A program made the position numbers and the translations under genes. This document shows positions 61,767 through 64,000 of a stretch of DNA of 64,000 nucleotides, piece after piece. This DNA is from Candidatus Electronema sp. (GTDB lineage Bacteria; Desulfobacterota; Desulfobulbia; Desulfobulbales; Desulfobulbaceae), in NCBI GenBank assembly GCA_026645415.1, contig JAPEVH010000051.1, positions 1 through 64,000 on the forward strand, written 5' to 3'. The notes below the pieces were generated by a model. It had not been told where the DNA came from. It did no database searches and saw only the letters and a program-made list of their open reading frames with translations. Each line of letters opens with the position of its first letter. Positions within the stretch are counted from its first letter, which is position 1.

Positions 61767-62249
61767 ATGAAACATACTCTTTCTGTTCTCCTCCGCAACA
61801 AGCCCGGTGCGCTGTCACGGGTGACCGGCCTCTTTAGCGGTCGCGGTTTTAATATCGAGAGCCTTTGCGTGGCTGAAACCCTTGACCCTCAAGTTTCTAG
61901 CCTAACCTTGGTGACCCGGGGCAATGACTCGATCATCGAACAGATTATGAAGCAACTTCATAAACTGATTGATGTTATCAAAGTGACAGACATCAGCGAA
62001 GGAGAATATGTAGAACGCGAGATGGTACTGATCCGGGTTAAAGCTGAGGCAAGTACAAGAGCCGAAGTGTTACGGGTAATTGATATTTTCCGAGGTAAGG
62101 TTGTGGATGTCAGTCCCAATTCTTATGCCGTAGAAGTCACTGGCTCTGAATCTAAAATCAAGGCAGTGGTTGATATCCTTCGGCCTATTGGTATTAAAGA
62201 AGTTGTCCGTACTGGCACCATTGCCATGGCCCGCGCTTCGAAAAAGTAG
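61767..62249 (+). CDS. ilvN: Acetolactate synthase, regulatory small subunit
   Basis: 160 aa. N-terminal ACT domain MKHTLSVLLRNKPGALSRVTGLFSGRGFNIESL, and the C-terminal half with EYVEREMVLIRVKAE. It confers valine feedback on IlvB. Lies 34 bp after ilvB and ends before a strong terminator. Symbol could also be given as ilvH. Confidence 0.95.
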   Translation: MKHTLSVLLRNKPGALSRVTGLFSGRGFNIESLCVAETLDPQVSSLTLVTRGNDSIIEQIMKQLHKLIDVIKVTDISEGEYVEREMVLIRVKAEASTRAEVLRVIDIFRGKVVDVSPNSYAVEVTGSESKIKAVVDILRPIGIKEVVRTGTIAMARASKK

Positions 62250-62278
62250 CTATTAGCGCAAATTATGTTTCTTTTACG

Positions 62279-62309
62279 AGAGGTATGACAGTTGTCATAC
62301 CTCTTTTTT
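62279..62309 (+). terminator. Terminator after ilvBN
   Basis: AGAGGTATGACA / TGTCATACCTCT, a perfect 12-bp stem with a GT loop, then a T-run. psd starts 18 nt downstream, so psd needs its own promoter or readthrough. Confidence 0.9.
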
Positions 62310-62326
62310 CTTCATAAACATCTTGA

Positions 62327-62971
62327 ATGAAAACATCTACATTTTCTGTTGCCAAAGAAGGCTTACCCTTTATTCTTCTCTGCGCCTTTATTTCTCTCAT
62401 TTGCAGTATTCTCCAGTATAAATACGCCAGCTTAGGAGCACTGTTTGCCACTGTTTTTAGTACCTATTTTTTTCGCGATCCTGAGCGTATCTTACCAGAA
62501 ACAACAAACGCTGTGATTTCACCTGCAGATGGTAAAATTATCCGAGTCGAAGAAATCTTTGATGACCGTTTTCTTCAGAAGGACGTTCTCAAAATTTCTA
62601 TTTTCATGAATGTCTTTAATGTCCATGTTAATCGGATTCCTTTTGCAGGTATAGTACAGCGCATTATATTTCAACCGGGACGCTTTTATGCTGCGGATAA
62701 AGATAAGGCCACTCTCCACAACGAGTATTGTGCAGCAATTATTAGAACCGCTTTTGGGCAGGAGTACGCAGTTGTCCAGATTGCCGGTCTCATTGCTCGC
62801 CGCATTATTTGTTGGGCAGAGCCGGGTGATCAAATCAAGACAGGGGAACGTTTCGGGTTGATCCGTTTCGGTTCGCGAGTTGATCTCTATCTACCAAAAG
62901 AAACTAGTGTGGCAGTGAAGGTTGGAGAAAAGGTCAGGGCAGGAGAGACTGTGCTGGCGAGGTTGGCGTAG
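62327..62971 (+). CDS. psd: Phosphatidylserine decarboxylase (short type)
   Basis: 214 aa. N-terminal membrane helices (about 15-45), YFFRDPERILPETTNAVISPADG, and the autocleavage region RFGSRVDLYLP, where the G-S bond is cut to form the pyruvoyl cofactor. Short prokaryotic/archaeal-type Psd. Makes phosphatidylethanolamine. The gene order ilvBN-psd is common in Desulfobacterota, though here pssA does not follow. Confidence 0.94.
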   Translation: MKTSTFSVAKEGLPFILLCAFISLICSILQYKYASLGALFATVFSTYFFRDPERILPETTNAVISPADGKIIRVEEIFDDRFLQKDVLKISIFMNVFNVHVNRIPFAGIVQRIIFQPGRFYAADKDKATLHNEYCAAIIRTAFGQEYAVVQIAGLIARRIICWAEPGDQIKTGERFGLIRFGSRVDLYLPKETSVAVKVGEKVRAGETVLARLA

Positions 62972-64000
62972 GCTTCAATTGATTAGCCTTGGCCAACGCT
63001 GCTTTCATGGCCGTAGTTTTGCCTTGGCGTCGGTAGATTTCTGCTAGGAGTTGCCAAGGCTTCTCCAAATAATCTTGTTCTTTGGTCAAATTGTGTAGAA
63101 TTTCTACAGCAAAGATATCCTGCTGTTCCTTGATTAAAAATTCAGCGAGTTGGAGGTCTTCGACATAAGAAAAAGACAGCTCAGAGCGCAACAGCCTATA
63201 GAAATCAGGAAACGCAGCTTGATTTCCTGACTGCTGAAATAGCGACAATAGCTCCTGTAAATAGTTTTTTGTAGGTTCTACTAAGGTAGAACCTGTTAAC
63301 AATGCCTTGTATGCAGCGGCAAGATTTTTGCTGTGCAGATAGTAATCAGCAAGCTGAAAATACTCTCTATAGCTATTATCCCGCTGTTCAAGAGTCAAAG
63401 CTAGCCGTTGCTGCTCCGCCGCTGCTCCCCAATTATTCTCTTTGGCCAGCATATTTGCTAAAATTATTCGTGCCCGGCGGACATCGTTGTCTGCCAAGCC
63501 GGTCCATGTATTGCTCTGTGCTAGCCCTTGCCGCAATCCCCGCTTGAAATGTTCTTCCGCAGCCTCTGTCCACCAAGTCTTTCTGTAGATTCGATAATAA
63601 GAACTAGGATAGATGCGCCCCAAAGTTTCCACAGCCGCCAGCATTTCCTTTTGATGGCCAAACTGCCAGAGCTTGTCTGCTAGCAGTTCAACGTATTGGA
63701 CTGAATTTGGAGCCAGATTTGCGGCCAGACGATATGCAGCAAGGATTTTCTCAGGATTACTCTCGTTCTGAGCCTCAAGGGCATAGGCGAGACTGACAGC
63801 AATCTCCGGCTCCAGCATATTCAATTGTTCCGCTTTGCGGAGCTGTTCCACAGCAATGGAATAATACGCCTTTTGAATCAGGTCGTTAGTCTGCCAAGCC
63901 AGCGTAAGATATGCCATACCCAAGCTGTAATGAATCGAACTGTCCCAAGGCAGCCAGCTGGCTGCTTCCTGCAAAAGTTTGATAGCAGAATTATACGCCT
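62934..64000 (-). CDS. TPR-repeat protein (partial, runs off right edge)
   Basis: At least 355 codons, open to the window edge on the reverse strand (reading AYNSAIKLLQEAASWLPW past the apparent TTG start). Helical repeats of TPR type (YSLGMAYLTLAWQ, ALEAQNESNPEKILAAYRLA, YREYFQLADYYLHSKNLAAAYKALL, PWQLLAEIYRRQGKTTAMKAAL). Could be the C-terminal part of an O-antigen ligase-like or assembly protein; nothing in the visible part proves this. Convergent with psd, overlapping its 3' end by 38 bp. Confidence 0.75.
   Translation of the reverse strand, partial: AYNSAIKLLQEAASWLPWDSSIHYSLGMAYLTLAWQTNDLIQKAYYSIAVEQLRKAEQLNMLEPEIAVSLAYALEAQNESNPEKILAAYRLAANLAPNSVQYVELLADKLWQFGHQKEMLAAVETLGRIYPSSYYRIYRKTWWTEAAEEHFKRGLRQGLAQSNTWTGLADNDVRRARIILANMLAKENNWGAAAEQQRLALTLEQRDNSYREYFQLADYYLHSKNLAAAYKALLTGSTLVEPTKNYLQELLSLFQQSGNQAAFPDFYRLLRSELSFSYVEDLQLAEFLIKEQQDIFAVEILHNLTKEQDYLEKPWQLLAEIYRRQGKTTAMKAALAKANQLKPTPTSPAQSLLP

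Overview
The window looks like a chromosomal segment of a strictly Gram-negative, anaerobic or microaerobic bacterium of the Desulfobacterota, most like Desulfobulbales (the sulfate-reducing / cable-bacteria branch). This is inferred from gene content: a c7-type triheme cytochrome and a P460-type cytochrome, a NifN-like gene with a NifA/sigma-54 promoter, WaaA (LPS core), homospermidine synthase, the ilvB-ilvN-psd order, and DUF1566 / thrombospondin-type-3 surface proteins. No rRNA or tRNA gene was recognised, so the placement cannot be fixed from this sequence.

Layout. 1-3370 is accessory DNA: a MazE/AbrB-type antitoxin at the left edge, then a two-gene unit that reads as a type II Thoeris anti-phage system (TM-macro ThsA plus TIR-like ThsB) lying inside what looks like a complete integron gene cassette with its own attC, then an unknown gene and an AT-rich spacer. 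3371-8826 (+ strand) holds two periplasmic c-type cytochromes, CinA, a TIGR01777 epimerase and a Twinkle/T7-gp4-like primase-helicase. 8874-19840 (- strand) holds nifN with its own sigma-54 promoter and NifA site, a decayed transposase fused against folP, ftsH, carB, carA, a small BrnT-like toxin-antitoxin pair and waaA. 20044-28348 (+ strand) holds a cyclophilin-FKBP fusion, an Rpn nuclease, two DUF1566 secreted proteins (one of 1263 aa with a lipase-like core and Ca-binding repeats) and a eukaryote-style hisH-hisF fusion. 28356-35969 holds a diguanylate cyclase, a PhoR-type kinase, a CBS/P-II/DUF1538x2 cluster and homospermidine synthase behind a structured leader.

35986-54404 (- strand) is one long co-directional run of signalling genes: REC-PATAN/CheB-like, a 37-aa leader ORF and a double-Cache-type MCP, CheW, CheY, a HAMP protein, a giant CheA, a second CheB-like protein, a zinc-ribbon ParA, a NrtABC/SsuABC-type ABC transporter, PilZ, a second HAMP protein, a TSUP exporter and a third CheB-like protein with a DUF4388/PATAN domain. 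All three CheB-like proteins lack at least one residue of the Ser-His-Asp esterase triad and no cheR is present, so this looks like a chemosensory pathway without ordinary methylation-based adaptation, perhaps coupled to gliding/pili or to the transporter.

54660-64000 holds truA, a HU-like/DUF4469 protein, a patch of 23-bp hairpin repeats, a HEPN protein, a Uma2 nuclease, argC, and ilvB-ilvN-psd, ending in a partial TPR protein. The strongest candidates for something undescribed are the Thoeris cassette, the chemosensory operon with degenerate CheBs and decoy HPt domains, and the leader before homospermidine synthase.
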